DNA of 64,000 nt, from positions 248,001 through 312,000 of the forward strand of contig JAILHF010000051.1 in assembly GCA_024696005.1 (NCBI GenBank), given 5' to 3'. A model generated the notes under the pieces. That model made no database searches. It saw only the letters and a list, made by a program, of their open reading frames with translations, and had not been told where the DNA came from. Positions within the stretch are counted from its first letter, which is position 1. Every line of letters begins with the position of its first letter. A program made the position numbers and the translations under genes. Positions 7,988 to 18,516 of this stretch are shown one piece after another. Origin of the DNA: Lachnospiraceae bacterium (GTDB lineage: Bacteria; Bacillota; Clostridia; Lachnospirales; Lachnospiraceae).

Positions 7988-9130
7988 TTAACTGTTCCTT
8001 ATGTATACGCGGGGCACGCGTTTTCCGATATCGCATACCGCCTCGTAATTAATGCGCTGTGAAAGCTCGGCAAATTCCTCCATGCTGATGCATTCCTTGC
8101 CGTCCGTCCCGACCAGGGTAGCCAGCTCACCGGGATGCACCATGTCATCTCCCGTCACATCCACCATCATCTGATCCATGCACACCCTTCCGACAACAGG
8201 GAAACGCTTTCCGTGCAGCAGGACGCTTCCTTTATCCGAAAGACAGCGCGGATAGCCGTCTGCGTATCCGACCGAGAGTGTCGCGATCCGGGATGTCCGC
8301 TTTGTCACGAAAACACCGCCATAGCTGATCGGTGTTCCCGCAGGGACTTCCTTCACATGGATCACGCTGGCCTTGATCTCCATGGCCGGGCGCAGGAAGA
8401 ACAGATCTCCCCGTACCTCATCCGAAGGAAGCAGGCCATAGGTAATGATGCCGCTGCGCACCAGATCCAGATGCGTCTCAGGAAGCTCCATGATCGAAGC
8501 GCTGTTCGCACAATGCTTGAGCGGGACATGGATCCCTTCGTGCTCCAGGCGGTCTACAAAATCAGTGTAGCGTTTGATCTGTTCGTGCACCGGCCCCTTG
8601 TCTGCCTCATCCGCCCGCGCGAAATGCGTAAAGATGCCCTCGATCCGGATGCCTTCCAGATCATGCACCTCTTTTATGAAGCGGAGTCCTTCCTCATCGG
8701 GAAAGATGCCGATCCGCCCCATGCCGGTATCCAGCTTGATGTGAACCCTCGCAGGCCGTCCGCTGCGCTTTGCCGTTTCCGACAAAAGATAAGCGCTCTC
8801 ACGGTCAAAAAGCGTGAGGCGTATGCCGTACTCAACGGCCAGCGGGATCGTGGAAGGGAAGGTATAGCCCAGGATCAGCACCGGTTTGCCGATTCCCTGT
8901 TCAATGATCTCAAGCGCCTCATCGATCGTGGCAACGGCATATCCCCAGACGGCATCAACGCCCGAAAGCTCCTGGGCGATGCGTACCGCGCCATGTCCGT
9001 AACCGTCCGCCTTGATCACCGCCATGATCTTGCAGCGTTTCGGAATATGTTCCCTTACCTGCCGGATATTATAATGGATATTGTCCAGATTGACCGTCGC
9101 AAAGACACGTTCCTGGTGTAACATGATCAT
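7988..9130 (-). CDS. alr: Alanine racemase
   Basis: PLP enzyme that interconverts L- and D-alanine for peptidoglycan, 380 residues. The PLP lysine is K40 in AVIKADGYGHG. The catalytic tyrosine is in PISYGGVF at about residue 270, and the C-terminal beta domain includes the CMDQMMVDVTG motif. The ATG at 9130 shares its A with the stop codon of the upstream coiled-coil gene (TGATG), so the two are translationally coupled. A second in-frame ATG two codons later cannot be excluded as the start. Confidence 0.97.
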   Translation of the reverse strand: MIMLHQERVFATVNLDNIHYNIRQVREHIPKRCKIMAVIKADGYGHGAVRIAQELSGVDAVWGYAVATIDEALEIIEQGIGKPVLILGYTFPSTIPLAVEYGIRLTLFDRESAYLLSETAKRSGRPARVHIKLDTGMGRIGIFPDEEGLRFIKEVHDLEGIRIEGIFTHFARADEADKGPVHEQIKRYTDFVDRLEHEGIHVPLKHCANSASIMELPETHLDLVRSGIITYGLLPSDEVRGDLFFLRPAMEIKASVIHVKEVPAGTPISYGGVFVTKRTSRIATLSVGYADGYPRCLSDKGSVLLHGKRFPVVGRVCMDQMMVDVTGDDMVHPGELATLVGTDGKECISMEEFAELSQRINYEAVCDIGKRVPRVYIRNS

Positions 9131-9837
9131 CAGCCTTCCGTTGTTGATTTATTCTCCGCAGACGGCTCGGCCTTTGCCGTGCCGGCAGCTTCCGCAGCCG
9201 CGGGTTTTTCAGCCGGGGGCTTTTCGCCCGCAGGCCTCACCACATGCTCCGATGCGGGATCGTATTTCAGATCAAAGATATCGATCACTTCCGCACCGAA
9301 AATATCGTGCATGTAGGAATACATCTGCTGGTTCTTCAGCTCCGCCTCCTGCTTTCGCACCACGTTCTTTTTCAGCTCCACACGGATGTTCGCGATCCAT
9401 TCCGCGATCTCGGTGATCCGCTGTGTGTTCTGCGCGATCTGCTCATAGCAGATCTCCATGGTGTCGAGCATGAGCTCAAAGTTGACCTGCTCGATCTCCC
9501 GGGGAAGGTCGAGCAGCTCATCCTGATACTGCTCCAGCAGCTCATTGTATTGATTGATCGTCGCGGAATATTCCGCCTGTTTCTTCGCGCCGTCCGCATC
9601 ATCCATAACGCCGACGATGTCTTCCATGATCTTGGCTTTCTTGGCACGGATCTCTTTCGATTCGGTATTGAGCTTTCCCTGTCGTTTCAAAAGCTCCTTC
9701 AGCTTGTCTTCAAGCTGCTGCATTTCGGGCGTGCGATCTATGCCCGCCATCAGCTTGTACCATTTGTTGTCAAGCGAGATGATGGGGATCTTTTTTCCCT
9801 GCAGGGCCGGTTTGAAGATCTCTTCGGTTCTGGACAT
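9130..9837 (-). CDS. Coiled-coil protein of unknown function
   Basis: A 235-residue protein I do not recognise. It has no signal peptide or membrane segment. Residues about 40-175 are heptad-like and highly charged (QQLEDKLKELLKRQGKLNTESKEIRAKK), predicting a long coiled coil. Residues about 185-200 are a short non-helical segment with DIFGAEVIDIFDLKYDP. The last 35 residues are an Ala/Pro/Glu-rich disordered tail. The start is preceded only by a weak GAAGAAG site, 7 nt after the icd stop, so translation probably depends on coupling with icd. It overlaps alr. Its place between icd and alr gives no clear functional hint. Confidence 0.85.
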   Translation of the reverse strand: MSRTEEIFKPALQGKKIPIISLDNKWYKLMAGIDRTPEMQQLEDKLKELLKRQGKLNTESKEIRAKKAKIMEDIVGVMDDADGAKKQAEYSATINQYNELLEQYQDELLDLPREIEQVNFELMLDTMEICYEQIAQNTQRITEIAEWIANIRVELKKNVVRKQEAELKNQQMYSYMHDIFGAEVIDIFDLKYDPASEHVVRPAGEKPPAEKPAAAEAAGTAKAEPSAENKSTTEG

Positions 9838-9844
9838 GGCTTCT

Positions 9845-11053
9845 TCAGTTCAAGGCATCAAAGGTAGCCCGGATCGCCTTGATGAAATCCAGGCTGTTCA
9901 GGATCACAGGTTCTTTGCAGGTGGAGATCAGGGAAAGGGACTTCGTCATCTTCCCGTCTTCCACAGTCTTGATGCAGGCCTGCTCCAGGCGGTCCGCAAA
10001 TTGACATAACTCCTTTATGTCATCCAGCTCACCACGCTTCCTGAGCGCGCCGGTCCAGGCAAAGATCGTGGCGATGGAATTGGTCGAGGTCTCCTCTCCC
10101 TTCAGATGCTTGTAATAATGGCGCTGCACGGTCCCGTGCGCTGCCTCGTATTCATAAACGCCCTTCGGCGATACCAGCACGCTGGTCATCATCGAAAGGT
10201 CGCCGTAAGCCGTTGCCACCATGTCGCTCATCACATCGCCGTCGTAGTTCTTGCAGGCCCAGATGAATCCGCCTTCCGAACGGATCACACGGGCAACCGC
10301 ATCATCGATCAGCGTATAGAAATACTCGATCCCGAGCTCTTTGAATTTGTCGGCGTATTCCGCATCATAGATCTCCTGGAAAATATCCTTGAAAGTATGG
10401 TCATACTTTTTGGAAATGGTATCCTTCGTGGAGAACCACAGATCCTGTTTCGTATCCACGGCATATTTGAAGCAGGCCTGAGCGAACGAACGGATCGAAT
10501 CCTCGGTATTGTGGATCCCCTGCAGGATGCCGGGCCCCTTGAATTCATGAATGGTCTCGCGGATCTCACTTCCGTCCGCTGCCGTGTAGACCAGTTCGGC
10601 CTTGCCTGCGCCGGGAACCTTGATCTCCACGTTTTTGTATACATCGCCGTATGCATGACGGGCGATCGTGATCGGCTTCTTCCAGTTGGATACGTAAGGC
10701 ACGATGCCCTTGACCAGGATGGGTGCACGGAAAACGGTTCCGTCAAGGATCGCACGGATCGTGCCGTTGGGGCTCTTCCACATTTCCTTCAGGTCATATT
10801 CCTTGACCCGGGCCGCGTTGGGCGTGATCGTTGCGCACTTTACTGCCACACCGTATTTCTTGGTGGCTTCGGCACTTTCCACGGTCACACGGTCATCGGT
10901 CTCGTTGCGATTCTTCAGTCCGAGGTCGTAATACTCACTCTTCAGATCCACATAAGGCGTGATCAGCTCGTCCTTGATCATCTGCCAGAGGATGCGCGTC
11001 ATCTCGTCGCCATCCATCTCCACCAACGGTGTCTTCATTTCAATCCTGCTCAT
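9845..11053 (-). CDS. icd: NADP-dependent isocitrate dehydrogenase
   Basis: Oxidative decarboxylation of isocitrate to 2-oxoglutarate, 402 residues. The length and sequence fit the homodimeric, eukaryote-like subfamily II: start [18 protein letters not shown], substrate-binding [16 protein letters not shown], metal site near [22 protein letters not shown], and cofactor loop [11 protein letters not shown], in which the residues after AAHG favour NADP. In an anaerobe this enzyme mainly supplies 2-oxoglutarate for glutamate rather than running a full cycle; that is inference. AAGGAG lies about 12 nt before the ATG. It follows the 510-residue LRR gene by 28 bp with no terminator, so it may be read from upstream. 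Confidence 0.96.
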   Translation of the reverse strand: MSRIEMKTPLVEMDGDEMTRILWQMIKDELITPYVDLKSEYYDLGLKNRNETDDRVTVESAEATKKYGVAVKCATITPNAARVKEYDLKEMWKSPNGTIRAILDGTVFRAPILVKGIVPYVSNWKKPITIARHAYGDVYKNVEIKVPGAGKAELVYTAADGSEIRETIHEFKGPGILQGIHNTEDSIRSFAQACFKYAVDTKQDLWFSTKDTISKKYDHTFKDIFQEIYDAEYADKFKELGIEYFYTLIDDAVARVIRSEGGFIWACKNYDGDVMSDMVATAYGDLSMMTSVLVSPKGVYEYEAAHGTVQRHYYKHLKGEETSTNSIATIFAWTGALRKRGELDDIKELCQFADRLEQACIKTVEDGKMTKSLSLISTCKEPVILNSLDFIKAIRATFDALN

Positions 11054-11081
11054 CGTTTCTGCTTTCTCCTTTGTTTTTTCT

Positions 11082-12614
11082 TTAAAGAACGCCGTCTGCC
11101 ACGGTTTTGACTTCAGCCGGCAACACTTCGGGAGCTTCCCCTTTGATCCCGATCAGAATGCCGTCCCCTACGATCAAAAGCTCTCCCTCCTGCGCGCTGT
11201 CCATCCAGTTCCGGTACCAGGGCGTGAAAGTAAAAGCGTTCTTTCCGATGTGAGTGACCGATGCCGGGATCTCTACCTCCGACAGCCGGTCGCAGTGATA
11301 AAACGCACCCTCTCCGATGCTTTTCACACCATCGGGAAGGGCGGCGCGCACAAGCGCCGTTCTCGCAAAAGCAAAATCACCGACGCTCTCCGTCCCTGCA
11401 GGGAAATCGAAGAACGACAGTGTCAGATCCAGATAATGCGCATGATCCGGGATATCCTTGTCCGCAGCCGCCTGAACGGAAGCGTCGTTGACCTTCAGAT
11501 CCCCGGCGTCCACCTGTACATAGGCGCGGTCCGAAACCACAGGAGAGTTTCCGAGCACAACTCCTTCGGCAGTGATGCGAAGCCTGTCGAGTTCGCTTTC
11601 CGAAGAAGCATCCGTGTACGCAGCACTCGTGCTGCCCGGGTTCCGGGCAACATTTCCGGTAGAGGCATACTGTCCGTCATCCGGCACGCCGGCTGCATCG
11701 TTGCTCTGCACAGCGACATAATCGATGCTGTATACCGGCGTTTCGGCCGTCGGGAAAAAGTGGTCATCCGCAAAACGCTGCGCCGCGGAATAGATGCTGC
11801 AGATCACTGCCATGTTTTCCGGGCAGCCTTCAAAAGCCGACTCGTGAATGTTCGCGACCGAATCCGGGATCACGATCTGTTTAAGATTGGAGCAGCCCGA
11901 AAATGCCTTGACGCCGATCTCATTGGTCGGGATCTGCAGCAGGACATTTTCCAGAGCGGTACAATTGGAAAAAGCCTGGTCGGGAATGCGGCTCATGCCG
12001 TTTACGACCAGTTCCTTCAGATTATCACAGCCCCAGAAAGCAAAGGGCGCGACATCGCTTACGTTTGCAGGCGTGGTATAGCTGCCTGCGGGAGCACCGG
12101 CCAGATACTGGAGTATCCTGGTCCCGTCCCGGTTGAGGATCGCGCTTCCTTCCGTGGTTATATAGGGATGATCGGCCGGGATCTCGACGCTGACAAGGCT
12201 GTCGCAATCGGCAAACGCGGCCGTTCCGAGATGGCGCAGTCCCTCCCCGATTTTTACGCTGCTTAGGGAAGAGCAGCCGGAAAAAGCGGAATTTCCCACC
12301 GTTTTGACGGAATCGGGGATCGTGACGCTTTTCAGCGCCTTGCAATCGCGGAACGCCGAATCGCCGATCTCGGTGACCGTACCGGCAAATCCGACTTCCT
12401 CAAGATAAGGATTGCCCTCAAAGGCTCCGGCCCCGATCTTCTCGACCGAAGAAGGGACCGTCACCGAGCGCTCCGTTCCGATATAGCTGTGGAGAACGCC
12501 ATCCGTGATATTATAGCCGTCGCTGACCGCGGCTTTTGTAGAAAGGATCCCGCCGATGACCAGCGTCGCGATGGCCGCCAGCACCGGGATCATCAGGAGC
12601 CGTTTTTTCTCCAT
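11082..12614 (-). CDS. BspA-like leucine-rich-repeat exported protein
   Basis: A 510-residue protein with an N-terminal membrane or signal segment (about 7-27), followed almost entirely by LRR_5 (BspA/Treponema) repeats of the form FxGCxxLxxVxIPxSVxxIGxxAF. One block spans about 45-285 and a second about 375-470. They are separated by a serine-rich region (about 290-370). BspA-type repeats are surface ligand-binding modules. No sorting motif is visible, so the N-terminal helix is the probable anchor. The C terminus stops inside a repeat ([10 protein letters not shown]), which hints at shortening. The ATG at 12614 is chosen over the TTG one codon earlier because GGGAGG sits 6 nt before it. It follows the giant LRR gene by 15 bp. 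Confidence 0.9.
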   Translation of the reverse strand: MEKKRLLMIPVLAAIATLVIGGILSTKAAVSDGYNITDGVLHSYIGTERSVTVPSSVEKIGAGAFEGNPYLEEVGFAGTVTEIGDSAFRDCKALKSVTIPDSVKTVGNSAFSGCSSLSSVKIGEGLRHLGTAAFADCDSLVSVEIPADHPYITTEGSAILNRDGTRILQYLAGAPAGSYTTPANVSDVAPFAFWGCDNLKELVVNGMSRIPDQAFSNCTALENVLLQIPTNEIGVKAFSGCSNLKQIVIPDSVANIHESAFEGCPENMAVICSIYSAAQRFADDHFFPTAETPVYSIDYVAVQSNDAAGVPDDGQYASTGNVARNPGSTSAAYTDASSESELDRLRITAEGVVLGNSPVVSDRAYVQVDAGDLKVNDASVQAAADKDIPDHAHYLDLTLSFFDFPAGTESVGDFAFARTALVRAALPDGVKSIGEGAFYHCDRLSEVEIPASVTHIGKNAFTFTPWYRNWMDSAQEGELLIVGDGILIGIKGEAPEVLPAEVKTVADGVL

Positions 12615-12629
12615 CAAGGACCTCCCGCT

Positions 12630-15600
12630 TTAAGCCTTCTTCTTTTCTTCCGCAAGCACCGGATATTTCTTGTCCTTCCAAAGGAAGAGCACGCAGCTGA
12701 GCGAAAGCATGCCGGCCGAAAGGAACCACTTGGGCGCGATGCCGTCGCCGGTCTTGGGCGTGTTATCCGTAATGCCTCTCACGACATTCTTGGTATCCAC
12801 AAAGATCGTATAAGGCGAGAAGTGGGTCGCCGTAAAGCGCATGCAGGGAACGCCGTCGATCGTGGTATACTGCACCGCAAGCTCCTGAAGCTGTCCGTTG
12901 ATCACGGCACCGGCCTTGTTGTTGCCGCCGTAAGAGACCAGCGCTTCGGGGATCGGCAGGGTGATCGTCACCGCCAGATCATTCGCGTTGCTGACCAGGT
13001 AGGTTCCGGTACTGTCGTAGAGCGAGATATCGAACGCCGCATAACGCAGATCCTGGAAACGGTCGCCGTAGGACGCGCGCAGTGCCGCTTCCACCGCCGC
13101 CGTTGCCGCCGCGGAATCCGTGACCTTTACCACGAAGTTATCCGTGGAGCCTGCCACGCTGGCGGTTCCGAGATTCTTCTTGTTATTGTCGATCGTATCC
13201 GTCGTGATGCGCACCTCGGTCCCGTTGTTGCCGCCGGGGATCGGTGTAGGTGTCACATAAACCGTTCCGGTATTGTCGGTCACGGTGACCGGACGAGCCG
13301 TGTTCCCGCTGGTCGCGATGCTCCGATAGGTAGCGGTCACTTTCACATCATGGCTGGGCATGACAAGTGTCGTGGAGATCGCCTGCACATTGCTGATGCC
13401 GATGTCCGTATTGGAAGTCGTCCAGCGGTCAAAGGTCTTGCCGTCGGGCGGAGCATATGCCGTGATCGTGACCACGCTGCCGGCAGGATAAGAACCGGAA
13501 CCGGAGCCGTTCTCAACGATCGCATAATACATCTTGCCTTCATAGGAACTGTTGTTGCTGGTGGAACTGCCGCCGTTGCCGTTTCCGTTGCCGCCTCCGG
13601 CCGTGGTAGGTGTGGGCGTGCTCGAGCTTCCTCCGTTACCGCTTCCCGGGGTGGGTGTCGGCGTGGTGCCGCTGTCCCCGTTTCCGTTACCGCCGCCTGG
13701 CGTGGGCGTCGGTGTGTTCTCGCTCGCGGTGTTGCCCGAAGGCGAGGACGAAGAACTGGAACGGAATACCGTAAAGATCGACATGTCGCTGGTCACGGGG
13801 CTGCTGTTTAAGTCAAACGTGACTTCCACACCGTCCACGGTCGGGCGCCAGTGATCGAATACCCACTTGTCTTCCTCGCCCGGATGCGCTTTCGTCTTCA
13901 GGCCGCTCTCGCTGGGCACGCCGGGAAGCACTTCCCCGTCGGTGACCAGATGCGTGCGGATCAGGGTAAAGCCGTCGTCATACAGGAACTTGACCGTATG
14001 AACGGTAGGCTGGGTCTTCTTGTATTTTGCCCAGATCTCACGGGTATCCGTGATGTTGTAGAGCACGGAATCGCCTTCCACGGTCTTTCCGTCAATGCTG
14101 CAGCACCAGCATTCGAAATCCGCATCTGCCGAGGTATCAGGCGCATCCACGTTGACGAAAGGCTTCTCTTCGGTCAGCTCATAGTCCTGCTTCGAAAGCG
14201 GGCTGTCATCGTAGAGTACCTTGTTCGCATAGTCCTTGTAGAAGAGCACGCTGATGCGGCCCATCTTCAGCCAGTGGATGTGCTTGTACTTGGATCCGGC
14301 CTCGACCGTGATGGAATAAGCCGTGGAACCCATGGGTGTCTGGATGTAATATTCGTTCTTCTCGTCCTTGTCGTAAGCGTCAAACGCCGTGGGCTGGACC
14401 GTGGAATTCATGTTCGGCACTTTCAGCACCAGACCGCTCGCGCAGCCGAGGAATGCCCCGTCCTGCACATTGACCAGCTGGTCCGGAAGCCTCACATCCT
14501 TCAATACCGTGCAGCCCTCGAAGCCCTTTTCGGGGATCAGGTTGATCGACGTATCCGAAAGATCCACCTTGCGGAGCCACTCGCAGTCACGGAAGGCATC
14601 GGGATTGATCTTGCTTACATTATTCATGTACGTCACATCCCCGTAGTTCGTTCCCACCTCACGCAGGGCGCTGCTGAAGCCGAGATTTTCGTTCTCGAGT
14701 CCGCGGCTGGGCATGCAGGCTACGATTTCCTCATGGCCATCAGACAAATGGTGATAAAGGATCAGGTTTTCCGCTGCGTAATTCGGGTTCTCCACCAGCA
14801 TTCCGGACTCATCAACGGAATCCGTCGCAAGGGAGCTTAAGTTAACGCAGTCCTTGAAGGCATATTCGCCAACATATTCGCACTTCGCGCCGAGGTTCAG
14901 CTGCCACAGACGCTCACAGCCGTCAAAGGCGTGATCCGGGATCTCCTTGACGCCGCCGAAGGAAAGCTGCACGACCCAGTCATTGCCGCGTTCATTCTTG
15001 TGCGTGAAAGTACTGTCACCGTCAAGCATCTTCAGATTGCGGATCGCAGCTTCTTCATCGGTATGATAAGGATAAGAGCCGGAGAACAGGCCGCCCTCTC
15101 TCGAATCGCCGGCCGCATATGCCTCGATGGCAAACAGGCCATGCGTGTTCTTTGCGCTGGGATCCTTGCCGAGATACATCTCCTGCTTGGTAACGCCGTA
15201 TTTCGTCTTGTCGGCATTGTCGATGTAACGCGTGTTCTTCGAGCCGTCCGAGATGAAGAGCTCCACATCGATGGATTCCACAACGGACGGGATCGTCACG
15301 GACCTGGTTGCCGTCACAAGATCCTGTTCGGCCGGCGAAAGGCTCTTGAAGGCCCCGGTCTTCAGCACTTCACGTATGCAGTGCGGAAGCTCCTGGAAAC
15401 GGGGATAATCGATCAGGGTGACCATGCCGTCGTTCGCGATCATGCTCATCGTCTGGAAACGCTCGTGGTTGTCAAACTCGCCGGCGTCGACAAGAGTAGG
15501 CCACAGCTCCTTGTTCCACTCGTCGCTCTTGACAGGCGTCATGTAGCAGATGTTCACGCCCGAGCCGTTGATCTTGTTCGTTTCGGTCATTGCATAACGG

Positions 15601-18494
15601 AAAGGCGCATAACTCTCGCTGTCCGCCAGGCCGTGGAAATAAAGCTTGCCGGTCGCCCCGTCCGCTTCGGTATAAAAGGCATCCTTGCCGATGTTTCGGC
15701 CGATGTTGAGCCAGTCCGCTCCGGCGTCGGCCGGTGCTTCCCAGTACACATCCTCAAGTTTGGTGCAATATTTGAACGCAGCCTCGCCGACATTCGCGAT
15801 GCCGGTTCCGATCGTCACGCTCTCCAGCACGCCGCAGGACTGGAAGGTTGCTTCGCCGATGCTCGCGACGGAATCGCCGAGGGTCACGCCCTTCAGCTTT
15901 GCGCAGCCTTCAAAGACCTTGTCGCCGAGGCGCTTCAGACCGTTGTCCGACACGCTCAGATAGCAGATGTTGTCTTTCACGTTATCCAGGCTCTTCGGCA
16001 GCAGCTCCACCACCTGGAAACCCGCCACCTCGGCCGGGATGCGGAACGGATCCTCACGCGTGCCCAGTTCATCTGCCGTGGTGAGCTTTCCGAGATAGGT
16101 GCAGGTCTGAACGGCCGCTTCGTCGGCTCCGCCCACGCCGGTATCAAGGTCAAAGAGCAGGGAATGCTTCTTCCCGCCGCTCTCCATCGTCTCGCTCACC
16201 TCGTAATGGAGCACATCTCCGTCCTTATAGCAATAGGGGACCGAATCCTTGACCGAGGTATAGCAGCCCCAGGTGCTCATGCGGGGCATCGCGTAATCCT
16301 GGCTGCGGTTCGGCTCCTCGCGTCCGGTCGAACCCTTGTTGGCATTCCGGGGACCGATCACGACCACATCGGAATTCACGTCCCGGAAGATGTTCGCATC
16401 CAGGGCCAGCATGGATTCTTTTCCGACAGTGCTGGTCTCGTCCTGAAGGATCACATTTTCGAGGTTTGCGCAGCCCATGAAGGTGTTCATCGGCAGGCGC
16501 TCCACGCTGCCGCGTCCCAGGACATCCACATATACGTTCTTCAGGCTCATGCGGTTGGCCAGAAGGAAATCACCGAGGATGGATTCGTATTCGCAGGCAG
16601 AAGCCAGTGCCGTGACGGCCGACTGGTTCGTCGTGTCGACCTCGGAGGGGATCGTCGTTCCGTTCGGGGAATTCTTGGCTCCCATCACCTTAGCCGCCGC
16701 ATCGAAGAGGTCCACATCGGCTCCGTAAAGCGTATAGACCTTCTTGCCCTTTGCAAGACGTTTCGGGAAAACAAATTCCACAAGAGCATCACCGCTGGGA
16801 CGCTCCATCGCGAAGCAGGCCTTGCCGAGGGAAATGTCCTTCTCGGCTTTCGAGAAATCGGCTCTCTGAAGAGACTGCGTGTTATAGAACGCATAGTCGC
16901 CGATCGAGCATACCACATTGGAACTGATCGAAATGTCTACAAGGGAGGAACAGTCCGCAAACGCACCATATCCGATCTCCTTGACAGAGTCGGGGAATTT
17001 CACGCTCGCCAGGGCGGTACACTCCGCGAAGGCCTTGTTGCCGATGGTCTGCACATTGCCGTAAAGGTTGATCGTGGACAGCTTCGGGCACTTGTAGAAC
17101 ACTTCCGAACCGATGAAGGTCACGCCTTCCAGCGTAGCCGTCGAAAGCTCGATGTCGCCTTCAAAGGCGTTGTTGCCAACATAGAGGATCTCTTTGTCCA
17201 GCGTGATGGAATTCAGGTGGGTATTGCCCTTGAATGCCTGCTCACCGATGCAGGTGATACGCTGTGTTTTTCGGTAGATGCGGCCGGCCTCGTCCATGTA
17301 GTTCGGCCAGTTGTCGCCGCGATCGGCCTGGGCGCGCTTGTCGGTGATGATGTAAAAACCGGCAGGCATAGCTGCATAGGTCCAGCCGCTCTTTCCGCTG
17401 ACCGGATCACCGGCATTATGTCCGCTGACGTTCGTGTAGCGGAGCTTTTTCGAATCGTCACTGTCGATCTCGATGCCGGAGACGGGCTTCGCCTCGGTAA
17501 GGGTCAGATATTCAAAGGGGATCGCGCTTGCGAACGTGGAGGTGGGCATGTGCTTGCGCACAAAGAGCATGCCCTGTTCCGCCAGCTCCGTTGCGCCGTC
17601 AAACACCTTGTATTCGGGCCAGCCCAGGATCTTCATCTCAGAAAAATCCAGAGGTGCGTCTACACCGTAATAAGCCAGCGTGTCGGGATCCGCCTCATAC
17701 TCGCTCTTTTTCCGGAGATATTCCTCACGGTTTGTGCTGTAGCCCGGGAAAAGGATCTCCATCTCGTCCGTTCCGACGATGTGCTTTCCTTCAGCGTCCG
17801 TGGTCGTGCTCGTTGTATTGGCATCCGTGGGCACCTCGGAAGGCATGATGATATAAGCTTCCTTCGTCGGATCAAAAACGACGAACTTGAAGCTCTTATA
17901 CATGCTGTCCATGTATGTGATGAAATCCGTATCCGAATAGAATTCGTAATTCGCGCAGATCGTGTTGTATACGTTCATCGTGCTGATGCTCGCACCGATG
18001 TCGCGGTTATGGTCGCAGATGACGCCCAGATACTGTGAGCCGCTCTTGGAAGGTGCTTCGTAGTATTTGTACAGCGTCTGAATGTAATTGTTGCTGTCAA
18101 CAAAGAGGGACCAGCTCGTGTCGGTTGTCGTAGTCTGGTTCGGGATCGCGAGCCCCAGATCAGGCGCGTTGGGATCCTCCTCAACGGGCGTGATCACGCC
18201 TTCCTTGTCAAACGCAAGGCCGGTGTTCATGATCTTGTCGCTGTCCGTATAAGATGTGCCATTGGTCTGCACGCCGTTTAACATGTTGATCGCGTCAAAG
18301 ACCGTCGAGGCATCCTCTTTGACCGATGCTTCGGCGTTTCCGGAGCGGTCCGTCGGGATGGCCGCGATCAGAAGGGAGCTGACCAGGCATACACCGGCAA
18401 CAGACTGTCTGAGCACCCGTTTCGTGGACGGGCTCATCCCCTTCTTCTCCTTGTTCTTTCCCGCATCTGTATTCTTTGCTTTCTTTTCCGCCAT
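12630..18494 (-). CDS. Giant BspA-like LRR surface protein with LPXTG-like sorting signal
   Basis: A 1954-residue cell-wall protein. It has a lysine-rich start with signal segment (about 27-48). An N-terminal non-repeat region follows to about residue 405, then many LRR_5 repeats from about 412 to 1365 (motifs IGxxAFxxCxxLxxVxLxxSVxxIG), with a few divergent inserts. A Listeria-Bacteroides-type (InlB_B) repeat lies near 1500-1570, a Gly/Ser/Thr-Pro linker at 1580-1645, and a second beta repeat with DRWTTSN. The C-terminal sorting signal is TPKTGD at 1912-1917, then a hydrophobic helix and a WKDKK basic tail. Sortase B, encoded just upstream, is the likely anchoring enzyme. Role: probably adhesion to host, plant or other cells; ligand unknown. 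Confidence 0.93.
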   Translation of the reverse strand: MAEKKAKNTDAGKNKEKKGMSPSTKRVLRQSVAGVCLVSSLLIAAIPTDRSGNAEASVKEDASTVFDAINMLNGVQTNGTSYTDSDKIMNTGLAFDKEGVITPVEEDPNAPDLGLAIPNQTTTTDTSWSLFVDSNNYIQTLYKYYEAPSKSGSQYLGVICDHNRDIGASISTMNVYNTICANYEFYSDTDFITYMDSMYKSFKFVVFDPTKEAYIIMPSEVPTDANTTSTTTDAEGKHIVGTDEMEILFPGYSTNREEYLRKKSEYEADPDTLAYYGVDAPLDFSEMKILGWPEYKVFDGATELAEQGMLFVRKHMPTSTFASAIPFEYLTLTEAKPVSGIEIDSDDSKKLRYTNVSGHNAGDPVSGKSGWTYAAMPAGFYIITDKRAQADRGDNWPNYMDEAGRIYRKTQRITCIGEQAFKGNTHLNSITLDKEILYVGNNAFEGDIELSTATLEGVTFIGSEVFYKCPKLSTINLYGNVQTIGNKAFAECTALASVKFPDSVKEIGYGAFADCSSLVDISISSNVVCSIGDYAFYNTQSLQRADFSKAEKDISLGKACFAMERPSGDALVEFVFPKRLAKGKKVYTLYGADVDLFDAAAKVMGAKNSPNGTTIPSEVDTTNQSAVTALASACEYESILGDFLLANRMSLKNVYVDVLGRGSVERLPMNTFMGCANLENVILQDETSTVGKESMLALDANIFRDVNSDVVVIGPRNANKGSTGREEPNRSQDYAMPRMSTWGCYTSVKDSVPYCYKDGDVLHYEVSETMESGGKKHSLLFDLDTGVGGADEAAVQTCTYLGKLTTADELGTREDPFRIPAEVAGFQVVELLPKSLDNVKDNICYLSVSDNGLKRLGDKVFEGCAKLKGVTLGDSVASIGEATFQSCGVLESVTIGTGIANVGEAAFKYCTKLEDVYWEAPADAGADWLNIGRNIGKDAFYTEADGATGKLYFHGLADSESYAPFRYAMTETNKINGSGVNICYMTPVKSDEWNKELWPTLVDAGEFDNHERFQTMSMIANDGMVTLIDYPRFQELPHCIREVLKTGAFKSLSPAEQDLVTATRSVTIPSVVESIDVELFISDGSKNTRYIDNADKTKYGVTKQEMYLGKDPSAKNTHGLFAIEAYAAGDSREGGLFSGSYPYHTDEEAAIRNLKMLDGDSTFTHKNERGNDWVVQLSFGGVKEIPDHAFDGCERLWQLNLGAKCEYVGEYAFKDCVNLSSLATDSVDESGMLVENPNYAAENLILYHHLSDGHEEIVACMPSRGLENENLGFSSALREVGTNYGDVTYMNNVSKINPDAFRDCEWLRKVDLSDTSINLIPEKGFEGCTVLKDVRLPDQLVNVQDGAFLGCASGLVLKVPNMNSTVQPTAFDAYDKDEKNEYYIQTPMGSTAYSITVEAGSKYKHIHWLKMGRISVLFYKDYANKVLYDDSPLSKQDYELTEEKPFVNVDAPDTSADADFECWCCSIDGKTVEGDSVLYNITDTREIWAKYKKTQPTVHTVKFLYDDGFTLIRTHLVTDGEVLPGVPSESGLKTKAHPGEEDKWVFDHWRPTVDGVEVTFDLNSSPVTSDMSIFTVFRSSSSSSPSGNTASENTPTPTPGGGNGNGDSGTTPTPTPGSGNGGSSSTPTPTTAGGGNGNGNGGSSTSNNSSYEGKMYYAIVENGSGSGSYPAGSVVTITAYAPPDGKTFDRWTTSNTDIGISNVQAISTTLVMPSHDVKVTATYRSIATSGNTARPVTVTDNTGTVYVTPTPIPGGNNGTEVRITTDTIDNNKKNLGTASVAGSTDNFVVKVTDSAAATAAVEAALRASYGDRFQDLRYAAFDISLYDSTGTYLVSNANDLAVTITLPIPEALVSYGGNNKAGAVINGQLQELAVQYTTIDGVPCMRFTATHFSPYTIFVDTKNVVRGITDNTPKTGDGIAPKWFLSAGMLSLSCVLFLWKDKKYPVLAEEKKKA

Positions 18495-18516
18495 GGCATT
18501 ACTCCTCGTTCTGCAC

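Noticed and set aside
13560-13740. Short tandem repeats in the LRR gene taken as a CRISPR or VNTR array
   Set aside because: They encode the Gly/Ser/Thr-Pro linker; units vary in length, with no spacers and no cas genes.
14931-18038. A 1035-codon open frame on the plus strand opposite the giant LRR gene
   Set aside because: It is antisense to a frame with clear LRR repeats, a signal peptide and a sorting motif. It has no domain pattern, no ribosome site and His/Arg-rich composition typical of an antisense shadow.
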